A stretch of DNA of 64,000 nucleotides from Actinosynnema sp. ALI-1.44 (GTDB lineage: Bacteria; Actinomycetota; Actinomycetes; Mycobacteriales; Pseudonocardiaceae). The translations under genes were made by a program, and so were the position numbers. The stretch spans positions 186,001-250,000 of the forward strand of contig NZ_MTQO01000052.1 of the NCBI RefSeq assembly GCF_001984155.1, read 5' to 3'. Below are positions 16,545 through 25,428 of the stretch, one piece after another. Numbering within the stretch: position 1 is the stretch's first letter; each line of letters starts with the position of its first letter. The notes under the pieces are model-generated. The model saw only the letters and a program-made list of their open reading frames with translations. It ran no database searches and was not told the origin of the DNA.

Positions 16545-17970
16545 AGCCCGCGTTGATGATCGCTTCGACCAGCACTTCACCGTTGGGTGTGAGCGTGACG
16601 CCCTCCTCGTCCACGGTGAGCAGGCCCCGGGCCGCGAGGGACTCGAAGTGTTGTTTCCACGGGCTTTCGTCGAAGCGACTGCCGAAGCGCTGCCTGTGGA
16701 CGTCCTCACGGACCGGGCGCAGTGTCGACAGCGCCATCTTGATGGCGCGTTCCTCCTGGCCTTCCGGGGTGAAGCGGGTCGCCGAGCCCAGCGGGACACG
16801 TCCCGCTTCCACTGCTTCGCCGTAGCGCTCCCAGTTGACGTCGGTGATCGCTTCCGAGCGGCGGCAGCTCGAGCTCCCGCCGAGGCCGATGGCCACCTCC
16901 GCTTCCTGCCTGTGCTGGTCGACCATGATGGACTTCCACTCTTCCGTTCCGTGGCCGTCCTTCGCGAAGTACATCGTCGGGTGTTCGGTGTACCCGCCTG
17001 CTCGCAGCCCGTCGGTGAGGATCTCCCGCATCTGGTACTGCTCGCCCAGGCTCGGCCAGCGGTGCCCGTCCCGGACCAGCTTGTCGCGGTAGGACGGGAT
17101 CTGCCAGGCCGCCGGTCGCACCCCGGCCACGCCTGTCCTGGTGTCCGTGTAGGACTTCAGGTGCAGCTTGGTGCACACCACCGCCGTCAGGCCGAGGTCC
17201 AGCACTGTGTCCAGGTCCCTGCGGACGCTGTCGAGGTTCTGGTCCAGCAGGCCGTACATCAGGTCGATGCTGATCCACGGGAAGCCGATCGCCTGTGCCG
17301 TCCGGACGAACGAGACGCACTGCTGCGCGCTGTGTTCCCGTCCGCATTCGGCGAGGACCTTGTCGTCGAAGGACTGGACCCCGCTGGACAGCTTGGTCAC
17401 GCCGAGGGACGCCAGGAGTTCCAGTTTGGCCGGCGTGAAGGTGCTGGGGTCCCCTTCGAAGCGGATCGCGGTGTCCGGGCCGAACGCGAAGGTCGAGCGG
17501 TAGAAGTCCAGGAGGCGGCGGATGGCGTCCGGCGGCAGCAGGGACGGTGTGCCGCCGAAGACGTTGAACTCGCCGATCGGTGCCGTCCGCAGCGACGGCA
17601 CCTGCGCCAGCCAGAGCTCCGCTTCCCTGATGTTCCAGTCCACCCACTGGTTGGCCTTGGCCTCCGCGCCCGCACCCTTCGCCAGCACAACCGGGTACTG
17701 GCAGAAGCGGCAGCGGTACGCGCAGGTCGGGATGTACGACCAGAGGTGGATGGGATTCGTGCTCGCCAGTTGGGTGTCCAGGTCGGCGAGGAAGTCCGAC
17801 GGCGCGTAGTCCGGTTCGTCGCCGGGGAACACGTGCGCACCGAACGGATCCTCCACCACGTACTCGAGGAGGTGCTGGTTTTCCGGTGCGGTGAGGGCTT
17901 CGAGCACTCTTGGGACCGGGTGGGAAGGGTCGAGCACTCGCAACGACTCCAGCGCCGACGCGTAGTCCAT
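16531..17970 (-). CDS. Radical SAM protein, HemN/HemW-like, coupled to a glycosyltransferase
   Basis: A 479-residue radical SAM enzyme. The cluster ligands are C83, C87 and C90 in CAYRCRFC, the CX3CX2C pattern; FNVFGGTPSLL supplies the SAM-binding glycine motif and SSGVQSFDDKVL matches HemN-family core strands. True coproporphyrinogen dehydrogenases are about this size but are not normally coupled to sugar transferases. Here the ATG overlaps the TGA of the two-domain glycosyltransferase gene (TGATG), so they are made together. The C-terminal 100 residues form a winged-helix-like HemN_C region. The substrate is unknown; a role in modifying a glycosylated product is inference. Confidence 0.87.
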   Translation of the reverse strand: MDYASALESLRVLDPSHPVPRVLEALTAPENQHLLEYVVEDPFGAHVFPGDEPDYAPSDFLADLDTQLASTNPIHLWSYIPTCAYRCRFCQYPVVLAKGAGAEAKANQWVDWNIREAELWLAQVPSLRTAPIGEFNVFGGTPSLLPPDAIRRLLDFYRSTFAFGPDTAIRFEGDPSTFTPAKLELLASLGVTKLSSGVQSFDDKVLAECGREHSAQQCVSFVRTAQAIGFPWISIDLMYGLLDQNLDSVRRDLDTVLDLGLTAVVCTKLHLKSYTDTRTGVAGVRPAAWQIPSYRDKLVRDGHRWPSLGEQYQMREILTDGLRAGGYTEHPTMYFAKDGHGTEEWKSIMVDQHRQEAEVAIGLGGSSSCRRSEAITDVNWERYGEAVEAGRVPLGSATRFTPEGQEERAIKMALSTLRPVREDVHRQRFGSRFDESPWKQHFESLAARGLLTVDEEGVTLTPNGEVLVEAIINAGFRVR

Positions 17971-20543
17971 CAGAACACACCCCCGTTGCCGAAGTAGTTG
18001 TGCGCTTCGCCTGATTCCCTGTCTTCGCAGTAGTACTTCACGAACTCCGTGAACCTGTCCGGTGGAACGTCCCGCAGGCACCGGGGCAGTGGCGGTGGGT
18101 GGCCGATGTCCTCGCCGACCGTGGCCCGCAGTCTTGCGAAGATCTCGTCGGCGAACTCGAAGTAGAGACGGTAGGACGGTGTCTTGTACGAGTGGATCGA
18201 CGTGAAGTCCGTCATCCGCATCTCGTCCTTGATCTCCGCGATCCGCCTGCCGAGGCGCTCGGCGAGCGGCGGGGTGAAGAACTCGACCACCGCGTCGTCG
18301 TCCAGCAGCGAGGGGGTCAGCAGGACAGGCAGGATCGTGTTCTTCGGGGTGAAGTCCTTGATGGAGAACTCCCACGCCTGCCGGGCCTGGTCCTCGGTCA
18401 GGTCCTCGGCGACCACCTCCGCTTCCTGTGCTTCCGGGCGGATGTCGCGCATGACGATGATGCCGTCCGAACCGTACGCCCTGCCCGCGATCACCTCGTC
18501 GATCGCGTGGTCCACCCGGCGCGGGTTGATCTCGACCCGCGCCTTGGGCACGTAGCCGATGTCCTCGCCGCTGCCGCGGACCGTGATCCCGAAGTCCCAG
18601 TCGTCGGAGAGGTGGTTGACGAACTCGCCGTCGCGCAACTGGTAGAAGATCTCGATGCCGCCGACCCGGTCGTGCACGTCCCGGTCGACGGCGAACCCCT
18701 TGCCGTCGGGGAAGCCACCGAACAGGGCGAAGGTCACCGCCCGGCACCGCAGGGTCCTGGTGATCGCGTCCCAGAGCCGTGGCCGTCCGGCGAAGTGCCC
18801 GGCGGAATAGTAGTAGTCGCAGACGCCGATCGCCGCCTTGCTCGACTCCATCGCCGCGAACAGTTCGGCCAGCCAGTCGTGGTCGACGCGGCAGTCGGCG
18901 TCCGCGGACACGAGGTAGAAGCGTTCGTCGGCGTTGACGCGGCCACGGCTGCGCTCACTGGCGAACCGCATCCCGGTGCGACGGGCGCACGAGACGCCCT
19001 GTTCCGGCTCTGCCACCACGTGCACGGCGAGGTCCGGGTGTTCGGCGGCGAAGGTGTGGACGACCTCCACCGTGTTGTCGGTGGAGTTGTTGTCCACCAC
19101 TACGACTTCGTACGTCGAGCGGTCCAAGCCGTGCTGGTGGTAGAGCGAGTCGAGGACCCACGGCAGGTTCGCGGCCTCGTTGTAGACGGGCAGGACCACG
19201 CTGAGCCTGACCCGCGGGTCCATCGGGGTGAGCACGAGCCGGTCCAGCAGGTCGTGTGCCGTGCGGGAACCTCGTTCGCCCAGCCGGAAGTTGTGCTCCG
19301 CCATCTGCGTTCTCTTCTCGTCGTCGTCGAGCAGGTCACGGACTTGCCGGACGAAACCGGCGCCGGGGACGTCCTCGGTCAGCAGAGGCGCCCGGAAACC
19401 CTTGCTGCCGTAGACCGTGTCGTACAGCTCGTACCGGGTCGACACGTACGGCACGCCGGACGCGATCGCCTCCCCGACCGGGTTTCCATAGCTTTCGTAG
19501 TCGTAGGACGTCAGGAATGACGCCAAGTCCGCGTGCGCCAGCAGATCCCGTACCGAGTAGCGGCTGCCTGTCGAACGGCCGACATCGTCCTCGTGCGGGG
19601 CCAGCCAGCCGCCGAACACGACTCGATCGGTGACTCCCAGTTCGGCGGCCAACGCGGTCAGCCTGCGGTACTCGTCAACGGATTCACCGGTGTCCCCCGC
19701 CACGAACAGGTACGCGTCCGGGATCTCGGCGAGCAGGCGCAGGTCGCGGTCGATGCGTTTCTGCCTGATGATCCTCGTGCAGCGGGCGATCAGCGGGACA
19801 CCGACCGGAATTCCGAAGTCACTCCGGAAATCCGCGTTGCCGGGGTGAACGGTCGCCCGGCGGTGGGTGAACGTGTTGGGCAGGACGTCGATGGCTTGCA
19901 GGTGAACCCATTCCAGGGTTCTGTCACGCGCTTGCTCGTGCAGCGCCAGGTAGTGGATGTGCGGCGAGTTCGGCGGCTTCGGCGTCGCCGGATACGGGTA
20001 CACGCCGTACTTCCCGGAACTGGGCTCGCTCTGCCACATCAGGTCGTGGTCACGCCAGAGGACGTACCGGCCGAGTTTCCGCAGGGCGCCGTACTTCTCG
20101 ATCGCGAGCCGCAAAGCCTTGGTGTAGGTGATGTTCTCCGGCAGCGTGCCGTTCTCGACCAGGACGTGCGAGACGTCATGCGCCTCCCAGGTCCGCACGA
20201 TCAGGTCGCTGAGGTGTGCCGCGATGGTGTCGATCCTGGGCAGCAGGTGCGGGGCCGAGCCGCGCCCGACCACCTCGCGCAGCACCTCGGCGACGAAGTC
20301 CCTGTCGTAGCCGGGGATCTGCTCGACGCCGTCGATCCTGCCGAGCCGCACCCAGTCCGGCAGGAGCCGGGATTCGTCGGTGTACGGGCGGAAGAACGCG
20401 CCCTTGTCGGCCTTGATGTCGTACCCGAGGTCGAGTACGACCTGTTTGCCGCGCTCGGCGAAGTGCTTCGCCGTCTTCACGAACTCGACAACGACACCGG
20501 AGATCGGCGTGGCGTCGAAGGAGATGCCCCAAAGCGCCGTCAT
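17970..20543 (-). CDS. Two-domain glycosyltransferase (GT4-like plus GT2-like)
   Basis: An 857-residue cytosolic fusion. Residues 1-435 resemble a GT4/GT-B enzyme (AGDTGESVDEY, then SYDYESYGNPVGEAIASGVP, the acceptor-side E-x7-E type motif). Residues from about 440 form a GT2/GT-A domain: LSVVLPVYNEAANL at its start and the DAD metal motif in LVSADADCRVDHDW near 550. The last 170 residues are of unknown fold. The ATG at 20543 is preceded by GGAAGG; the upstream frame extension is not supported. No signal or membrane helix is seen, so it probably builds an oligosaccharide or glycosylates a soluble acceptor with two different sugars. It is translationally coupled to the radical SAM gene. Confidence 0.85.
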   Translation of the reverse strand: MTALWGISFDATPISGVVVEFVKTAKHFAERGKQVVLDLGYDIKADKGAFFRPYTDESRLLPDWVRLGRIDGVEQIPGYDRDFVAEVLREVVGRGSAPHLLPRIDTIAAHLSDLIVRTWEAHDVSHVLVENGTLPENITYTKALRLAIEKYGALRKLGRYVLWRDHDLMWQSEPSSGKYGVYPYPATPKPPNSPHIHYLALHEQARDRTLEWVHLQAIDVLPNTFTHRRATVHPGNADFRSDFGIPVGVPLIARCTRIIRQKRIDRDLRLLAEIPDAYLFVAGDTGESVDEYRRLTALAAELGVTDRVVFGGWLAPHEDDVGRSTGSRYSVRDLLAHADLASFLTSYDYESYGNPVGEAIASGVPYVSTRYELYDTVYGSKGFRAPLLTEDVPGAGFVRQVRDLLDDDEKRTQMAEHNFRLGERGSRTAHDLLDRLVLTPMDPRVRLSVVLPVYNEAANLPWVLDSLYHQHGLDRSTYEVVVVDNNSTDNTVEVVHTFAAEHPDLAVHVVAEPEQGVSCARRTGMRFASERSRGRVNADERFYLVSADADCRVDHDWLAELFAAMESSKAAIGVCDYYYSAGHFAGRPRLWDAITRTLRCRAVTFALFGGFPDGKGFAVDRDVHDRVGGIEIFYQLRDGEFVNHLSDDWDFGITVRGSGEDIGYVPKARVEINPRRVDHAIDEVIAGRAYGSDGIIVMRDIRPEAQEAEVVAEDLTEDQARQAWEFSIKDFTPKNTILPVLLTPSLLDDDAVVEFFTPPLAERLGRRIAEIKDEMRMTDFTSIHSYKTPSYRLYFEFADEIFARLRATVGEDIGHPPPLPRCLRDVPPDRFTEFVKYYCEDRESGEAHNYFGNGGVF

Positions 20544-21124
20544 ACCTTCCGAAGCTAACGGCTGCCCGCCCGGCGCGCGTGGTGAGATCCTCCAGTCGCC
20601 GCAATGGAAAGTGGCAAGAAGTCGCCAGTCGCGTCCGGGGGGTGCACTCCGGCAGGGCCACGAGCCGGGGTCGTGACACCGCACCGGCACTGGGCCGATC
20701 GGGGGACCTTCGTTTCGCCGTCGTCGATCACGGGCACGTAAATACTACCGCTGCACAACCCCGCATCGCACGACCCGTTGTCGAGAGGAGCGTGGCCATG
20801 GCTCGCCGATTCGTACATCAGACCGGGGCACGACGACGGCGTCGCGACGGCGGTGACTTCGAGTCCCCCGGCGCGTGCACGTGCCGTGCGTTCTCCGGTG
20901 GCCGGGCCGTGCACAACTACGGTCAGCCCGGATGCCGCTACGCGGAGCACGGCAACCAAGTCGTCACACCCTGATCTCCCGCTGGATTTTCCTGTCACCG
21001 CAACACTTTCCGTCTGGGTGGTGGCGTCGTGGCTGGACATCCCGCGCCGCGTGCTCAGATGGCCACCCGCCCCAGGCAACGTTGTCCGGGACGACCAGTC
21101 GATCCGCTGACACCGAGCGACGGA
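20544..21124. other. 581-bp intergenic region
   Basis: No conserved protein could be recognised here on either strand. The long minus-strand frame at 20555-21079 has none of the hallmarks of a real gene: no ribosome site, no family motif, and it crosses the glycosyltransferase start. The one plausible translated unit is the 58-codon ORF at 20798. An AATACT element at 20741-20746 could be its -10 box, without a good -35. Confidence 0.5.
20798..20974 (+). CDS. Possible small basic peptide of unknown function
   Basis: A 58-codon ORF that begins with ATG 7 nt after an AGAGGAG ribosome site, a better start signal than many genes in the window. The product is very basic at the N-terminus (a run of five arginines at residues 12-16) and carries three cysteines in the C-terminal half (ACTC and GCRY). 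It has no recognisable homologous family and could be spurious. It is divergent from the glycosyltransferase/radical SAM pair, so a link as a modified peptide substrate can be imagined but is not supported by any recognised precursor motif. Confidence 0.3.
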   Translation: MARRFVHQTGARRRRRDGGDFESPGACTCRAFSGGRAVHNYGQPGCRYAEHGNQVVTP

Positions 21125-21643
21125 TCACACCTCTTGGATCCCGGCGGCGTGCCTGCGGGCCAGTTCCTGGTACAGCTCGGGGTTCGTGTCGATCCACGCA
21201 CGGGCGCCGTCGGTCAGGCCGATCTGGCGTTTCGCCGGTGAGCCCCTGGCCACCACCTCGGGCGGCACCTCCGAGGCCGGGGTGACTGTCGAACCCGCCG
21301 CGATCATCGCGCGGGCGCCCACCTTGCTGCCGTCCAGCACCGTCGATCCGTTGCCGACGATCGCGTACTCGCCGATCTCGCAGTCGTGCACCAGGCAGAG
21401 GTGGCCGACCGTCGCACCACGGCCCACTGTGCAACCGTTCACGCCGACGTGCAGTACGGCGTTGTCCTGGACGTTGGCGCCCTCGCCGATCACGATCCGG
21501 CCGAAGTCCGCGCGGATCACCGCGCCGTACCAGACCGACGCCCCGGCTCGCACGACCACGTCGCCGACCAGGGTCGCGGTCGGGGCGATCCAGGCTTCGG
21601 GGTGGACCTGCGGGCTCTTGCCTTCGAACGAGAACAGCGGCAT
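21125..21643 (-). CDS. Gamma-class carbonic anhydrase-like hexapeptide-repeat protein
   Basis: A 172-residue left-handed beta-helix protein. Hexapeptide repeats run from IAPTATLVGDVVV through GSKVGARAMIAAGS, and the three zinc-ligand histidines of the gamma-class are in DNAVLHV, VGHLCLV and VHDCEIG. The family (PaaY/YrdA/CaiE-like) includes carbonic anhydrases and CoA-linked accessory proteins. The ATG at 21643 gives MPLFSFEGKSPQVHP, the typical start. It lies 11 bp after the PAS-HTH gene on the same strand and may share its transcript. Confidence 0.88.
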   Translation of the reverse strand: MPLFSFEGKSPQVHPEAWIAPTATLVGDVVVRAGASVWYGAVIRADFGRIVIGEGANVQDNAVLHVGVNGCTVGRGATVGHLCLVHDCEIGEYAIVGNGSTVLDGSKVGARAMIAAGSTVTPASEVPPEVVARGSPAKRQIGLTDGARAWIDTNPELYQELARRHAAGIQEV

Positions 21644-21654
21644 ACCGGGGAAAT

Positions 21655-22137
21655 CTACTTCACGAAGTCGGGGACCACCTTCGGTGGCCACGTTCCCGCG
21701 GCGAGGATGCCTTCCGCATAGGCTTTCGACACAAGAGAAGTCCGGTTCGGCGCGCTCAGCTTCCGCAGCAGGTTGGTCACGTGGTACTCCACGCCGCCCC
21801 GGCTCAGGTCGACCATCAGCGCGAGTTTCGCCGTCGGCACGCCTGCCGCGACGCCTTCGAGGATCCGGGAGTCCATTTTGGTCAGGAACTTGCGCCTGCG
21901 GGTCACGGTCGCGCACGCTCGTTGCTGGTCGGGCGCGACCATCACGATGATCGTCTCGCCGCGCAGGCCGTCGCGCTGCACCACGTCGAGGACGTTGCGG
22001 CCGCGCACGTCTTCCGGGTGGCACCCGAGCCTGCGGTAGAGCTGCTGGCTCGCCTTGACCACCGTTCCGCTGGCGTCAACCTGCGCGGCGCACACGCCGG
22101 GAGCGGCCGTGAATGTCCGGAAGAACTCGTTGTCCAC
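21655..22137 (-). CDS. PAS-like domain regulator with C-terminal HTH
   Basis: A 160-residue regulator. The first 90 residues look like a small PAS-like sensor (FFRTFTAAPGVCAAQVDASG, CHPEDVRGRNVLDVV). The last 60 form a helix-turn-helix of the LuxR/GerE type (SRILEGVAAGVPTAKLALM, HVTNLLRKL). The GTG at 22137 is favoured because GAGAGGGG lies 8 nt upstream; an in-frame start at 22203 is the alternative. No ligand is suggested. The downstream carbonic anhydrase-like gene is the only close partner. Confidence 0.7.
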   Translation of the reverse strand: MDNEFFRTFTAAPGVCAAQVDASGTVVKASQQLYRRLGCHPEDVRGRNVLDVVQRDGLRGETIIVMVAPDQQRACATVTRRRKFLTKMDSRILEGVAAGVPTAKLALMVDLSRGGVEYHVTNLLRKLSAPNRTSLVSKAYAEGILAAGTWPPKVVPDFVK

Positions 22138-22343
22138 TGGGACGACCCCTCTCACCCCGAGGCTCGGGACCCGCACGTCCACGGCCGAGCGTAACCAGGC
22201 CATGTGTGGATTCGCAAGGCTTCTACCGTTGCTCGGTGTTGCTTACTTTGTTTTTGGGTTGGATTGATAGACGCATGAAAACCGCGAGGGTTGCGTGATA
22301 GGTATCTCCCCGTCCGATCCACCCCCGACTCGCGAGGTGACCT

Positions 22344-22898
22344 GTGCCCGATCCGTTGACCCTGTCCGTCCTCGGCGGCGCCGCACTGACCGAAGGCATC
22401 AAGTTCCTGTACGGGCAGGCGACGGAACTGCTCAAGCGCCGACGGGAGCGCAAAGACGCCGCCACGGCCGAGCAACCAGCGCAAACAGTCGAAACACCCG
22501 AGTTGGACGGCCAACTGGCCCAGCCGCTGCGGGTGGATCAGGCCGCGCTGGAGCGACTCGAACCGGACCTGCGCGCACTGCGCCGTGACCTGCAGGACTA
22601 CGTGGACGGGCTGGAACCCGTCGAATCATCGGATGACCGGCTGCTTCAGACGGCGGACGCCGTCCGGCGGGTCCTGGAGGCGGTGTACGGCCAGCGGATC
22701 ACGTTCCGCGGCGAGCAGCGGCCCGCCTCCGGCCCGCTCGCCGAAGGACGGGTCGACGTCGGCACGGTCGCGGGCTACGTCGCCGGTGTGCGGGCCAAGA
22801 CCGCCACGGGCACCGTGCGCGGCATGGTGAACGTCGACGAGGTGAGCGCGGGCGGCGAGGTGGTCGGGGTGGACATCGACCACCTCGGCGAGAAGTGA
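22344..22898 (+). CDS. Unknown protein coupled to a STAND ATPase; C-terminal beta module shared with it
   Basis: A 184-residue protein. Residues 5-32 form a hydrophobic/amphipathic helix (LTLSVLGGAALTEGIKFLYG) followed by a basic stretch KRRRERK, residues 60-115 are charged and helical, and residues 134-181 are short valine/glycine-rich strands ending GGEVVGVDIDHL. That ending resembles a stretch in the insert of the next protein (VEGTVVGLDIERL). The GTG at 22344 follows GAGGTGA. The stop overlaps the start of the ATPase gene (GTGA), so the two are made together. I do not recognise the family; a membrane-associated effector or an adaptor for the ATPase are both possible. Confidence 0.72.
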   Translation: MPDPLTLSVLGGAALTEGIKFLYGQATELLKRRRERKDAATAEQPAQTVETPELDGQLAQPLRVDQAALERLEPDLRALRRDLQDYVDGLEPVESSDDRLLQTADAVRRVLEAVYGQRITFRGEQRPASGPLAEGRVDVGTVAGYVAGVRAKTATGTVRGMVNVDEVSAGGEVVGVDIDHLGEK

Positions 22899-25426
22899 AC
22901 GACCGGCTCAGCCGGTCGGACCTGCTCTACGAACCCCTGATCGCCCAGTACCTCGGGCCGGGGTTCGTCGAGCGGACCTGGCTGGCCGGTCGGGTCGAAC
23001 AGCACTTCGACGACCCGGGCTGCCGGTTCGTGCTGCTGACCGGCGGGCCGGGAACCGGCAAAAGCGCCTTCCTCGCGTGGCTCTCGCAACGCCACGCGCT
23101 GTCGCCGCGCTACTTCCTGCGTCGGCTGAGCAATCATCCGCTCGCCAGCGGGGACGCGTCCTCGCTGCTGCTGAGCGTGGGACACCAACTGGCTGTGCTG
23201 CGGCCGGACCTCATGCGCCCCGACGTGGACGTGTCGGTCGAGCAAACCGCCGGGACCGTCGCCGCCGAAGGCCGGGTTGTCGGCGTACGCGTGGGAATCC
23301 TGCAGATCTCGCCATTCGGCCGGACCGCGATCCAGGTCGAGCAGCACGCGGATGTCGTGGAAGGCACCGTGGTCGGACTGGACATCGAGCGTTTGGTCGT
23401 CGATCCGCGCCTGCACGACCTGGGCACGTTGCAGAGCCTCGCCCTGCTCGACCCGGCGATCCGTCTGGCGCACAAGCAGCCTGACGCGCTCGTGGTGGTC
23501 CTCATCGACGCGCTCGACGAACTGCGTTTCCAGTTCGGCGGGCACGGTGACATCGTCGAATGGCTGGCCGCGTGCCCCGAACTGCCGGCGAACCTGCGGA
23601 TCGTGGTGTCGTGCCGTCCGGATCGTCAACTGCTGCAAAGGTTTCGCATCGCACAGGCGGACCGGCTGCGCGAGGAGACGATCGAGCCCGCGTCCGGCGA
23701 GGTGACCGGGGACGTGGTCGTGTACGTCCACAGTGTCCTGAGCGACCCGGCGCTCTCGGCACTGCCCCGCATCGACGCCAACCGGATAGCCACGCACGCG
23801 CAGGGCAGCTTCCTGTACGTGGCAATGTGGGCACGAGGCTTGCGCGACGCCGCCGCGGCCGGCGACCAGGAGCGAATCGCCGCTCTCACCGGCCTTTCCA
23901 CGTTGCCCAACGGGCTTGCCGGTATCTACGAGTACTTCATCGCGCTGGTCCGCGACGGGGTGCGGCGCCGGGAAGGCGACCAGTGGAAGCGGATCTGGAA
24001 GCGCGTGCACCGGCGATTACTCGGCGTTCTGGCCGTCGCCCAGGCCGCCGTGAGCGTCGACCAGGTATTGCTGCTCGCCGACCTCGAGCAGGAGCGTGCG
24101 GACAGCGTCGACGCACTCGACGACCTCGAACAGTTCCTGATCGAGGACGACAACGGAATCCGGCTGTGCCACCGGACCTTCGCCGAGTTCCTGACCGACC
24201 GCGACCGGTGGCGCGAGGACTGGTACGTGGACGCCCAGCCGTTCCACCGCCGCGTCGCCGACCAACTCCTTGCCGAGTACGGCGATTCGTGGGCTGTCTG
24301 CGAGGACGAGTACGCGCTCGGCCACGTCGTCACCCATCTCGTCGCGGCAGGTGAAGCAAGCGACCGGTTGCCCGGCTTGCTGCGCGACCCCGGTTTCGGC
24401 TTCGCCAAGGCCACCAGGGTCGGGATCGGCGCGGCGCTCGCGGACTACATCGCCGCGAACGCCGAACTGCCGGGAAACACCGACATCGCGGCCGGACTGG
24501 CCGTAACCCTGGCGAAGCTGGCCGACCACGGTCTGGACAACGTCGCCGACCACCTGCACGCCGTCGTCGGCTACCACGGCTCCGCGAAGCTGTTGCACGA
24601 GTTGGTGCTCGACCACCTCAGCGATCCGGCCTTCCTCGAACAGCACATTGTGGACGACCAGGTCCGAAGGGCCGCGCTGATCTCGTTCTCGCTCGTCCTC
24701 GGCACCCGGCTGCGCCGCTCGGGGCAGGTCGCCGAGGCGCGAGAGGTGTTCCAGCGGGCCGTTCCGGACATCGACGCCGTGCCGTTCATGCGGCAGAAGT
24801 CGATGTTCCTGTACGAACTGGGCTTCATCGAGTTCCTGCTCGGCAGGCCAGAACAAGCGCTTGAGTGGCTCAACCAATCGGCCGACTACGCCGACAACCC
24901 GGTCAGCGCCTCCATCTCCAAACTGGTGGCGTTACGCGTCGGCCTGCTGAGCGGCGCGGTGTCCGCGGAGGACTACCTGGAAGCGCACGAGGAAGCATTG
25001 GCGTTCTTCACCGGCCCGGAGGCATCCGGGCCACACGCGTCGCGGTGGGTGACGAGCGCGCACGGCCAACTGCTCGACTTGGGACTGTGGACACAGGACA
25101 CCGAGCTGATCGGCAAGTACATCCGCCTCCTGGAAGACGACCCGTGGATCCGTGAGACCGGCCGTGACGACATCCTGTTGAAGCACCGAGCCCGCGCGGC
25201 GGCCGTGACCGGCGACTGGGCGGCGGCCATTCCCCTCTTCGAGGCGGTGCTGGCGGATGCGCACGAACACCGCGAGGAACTGGCCAGAGACCTTTACTAC
25301 TACGGCAAAGCACTGGCCGGATCAGGCGACGCCGACAAGGCGCGCGAGGTGTGGCAGGCGGGACTGGACACCCCAGGCGACGCGGCGAACTGGCCGTGGC
25401 AGGCGCTCATCCGTCGCGAGATGTAA
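22895..25426 (+). CDS. STAND/NACHT-type P-loop ATPase with TPR-like C-terminus
   Basis: An 843-residue protein. Walker A is TGGPGTGKS (49-57), Walker B with its acidic pair is VVVLIDALDE (200-209), and SCRPDRQLLQRF supplies a sensor-1-like arginine. Between the two Walker motifs lies an unusual valine/glycine-rich insert (about 111-170). The C-terminal 300 residues are helical repeats with TPR character (REVFQRAVPDI, EQALEWLNQSADYA, DWAAAIPLFEAVLADA). STAND ATPases are switch proteins that oligomerise on sensing a signal; in bacteria many serve in phage defence or regulation. There is no DNA-binding domain, so the effector may be the coupled upstream protein. Role inferred. Confidence 0.82.
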   Translation: MNDRLSRSDLLYEPLIAQYLGPGFVERTWLAGRVEQHFDDPGCRFVLLTGGPGTGKSAFLAWLSQRHALSPRYFLRRLSNHPLASGDASSLLLSVGHQLAVLRPDLMRPDVDVSVEQTAGTVAAEGRVVGVRVGILQISPFGRTAIQVEQHADVVEGTVVGLDIERLVVDPRLHDLGTLQSLALLDPAIRLAHKQPDALVVVLIDALDELRFQFGGHGDIVEWLAACPELPANLRIVVSCRPDRQLLQRFRIAQADRLREETIEPASGEVTGDVVVYVHSVLSDPALSALPRIDANRIATHAQGSFLYVAMWARGLRDAAAAGDQERIAALTGLSTLPNGLAGIYEYFIALVRDGVRRREGDQWKRIWKRVHRRLLGVLAVAQAAVSVDQVLLLADLEQERADSVDALDDLEQFLIEDDNGIRLCHRTFAEFLTDRDRWREDWYVDAQPFHRRVADQLLAEYGDSWAVCEDEYALGHVVTHLVAAGEASDRLPGLLRDPGFGFAKATRVGIGAALADYIAANAELPGNTDIAAGLAVTLAKLADHGLDNVADHLHAVVGYHGSAKLLHELVLDHLSDPAFLEQHIVDDQVRRAALISFSLVLGTRLRRSGQVAEAREVFQRAVPDIDAVPFMRQKSMFLYELGFIEFLLGRPEQALEWLNQSADYADNPVSASISKLVALRVGLLSGAVSAEDYLEAHEEALAFFTGPEASGPHASRWVTSAHGQLLDLGLWTQDTELIGKYIRLLEDDPWIRETGRDDILLKHRARAAAVTGDWAAAIPLFEAVLADAHEHREELARDLYYYGKALAGSGDADKAREVWQAGLDTPGDAANWPWQALIRREM

Positions 25427-25428
25427 GC

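Noticed and set aside
20555-21079. Minus-strand 174-codon frame in the intergenic stretch
   Set aside because: No ribosome site, no conserved motif, and it would run over the glycosyltransferase promoter; treated as chance.
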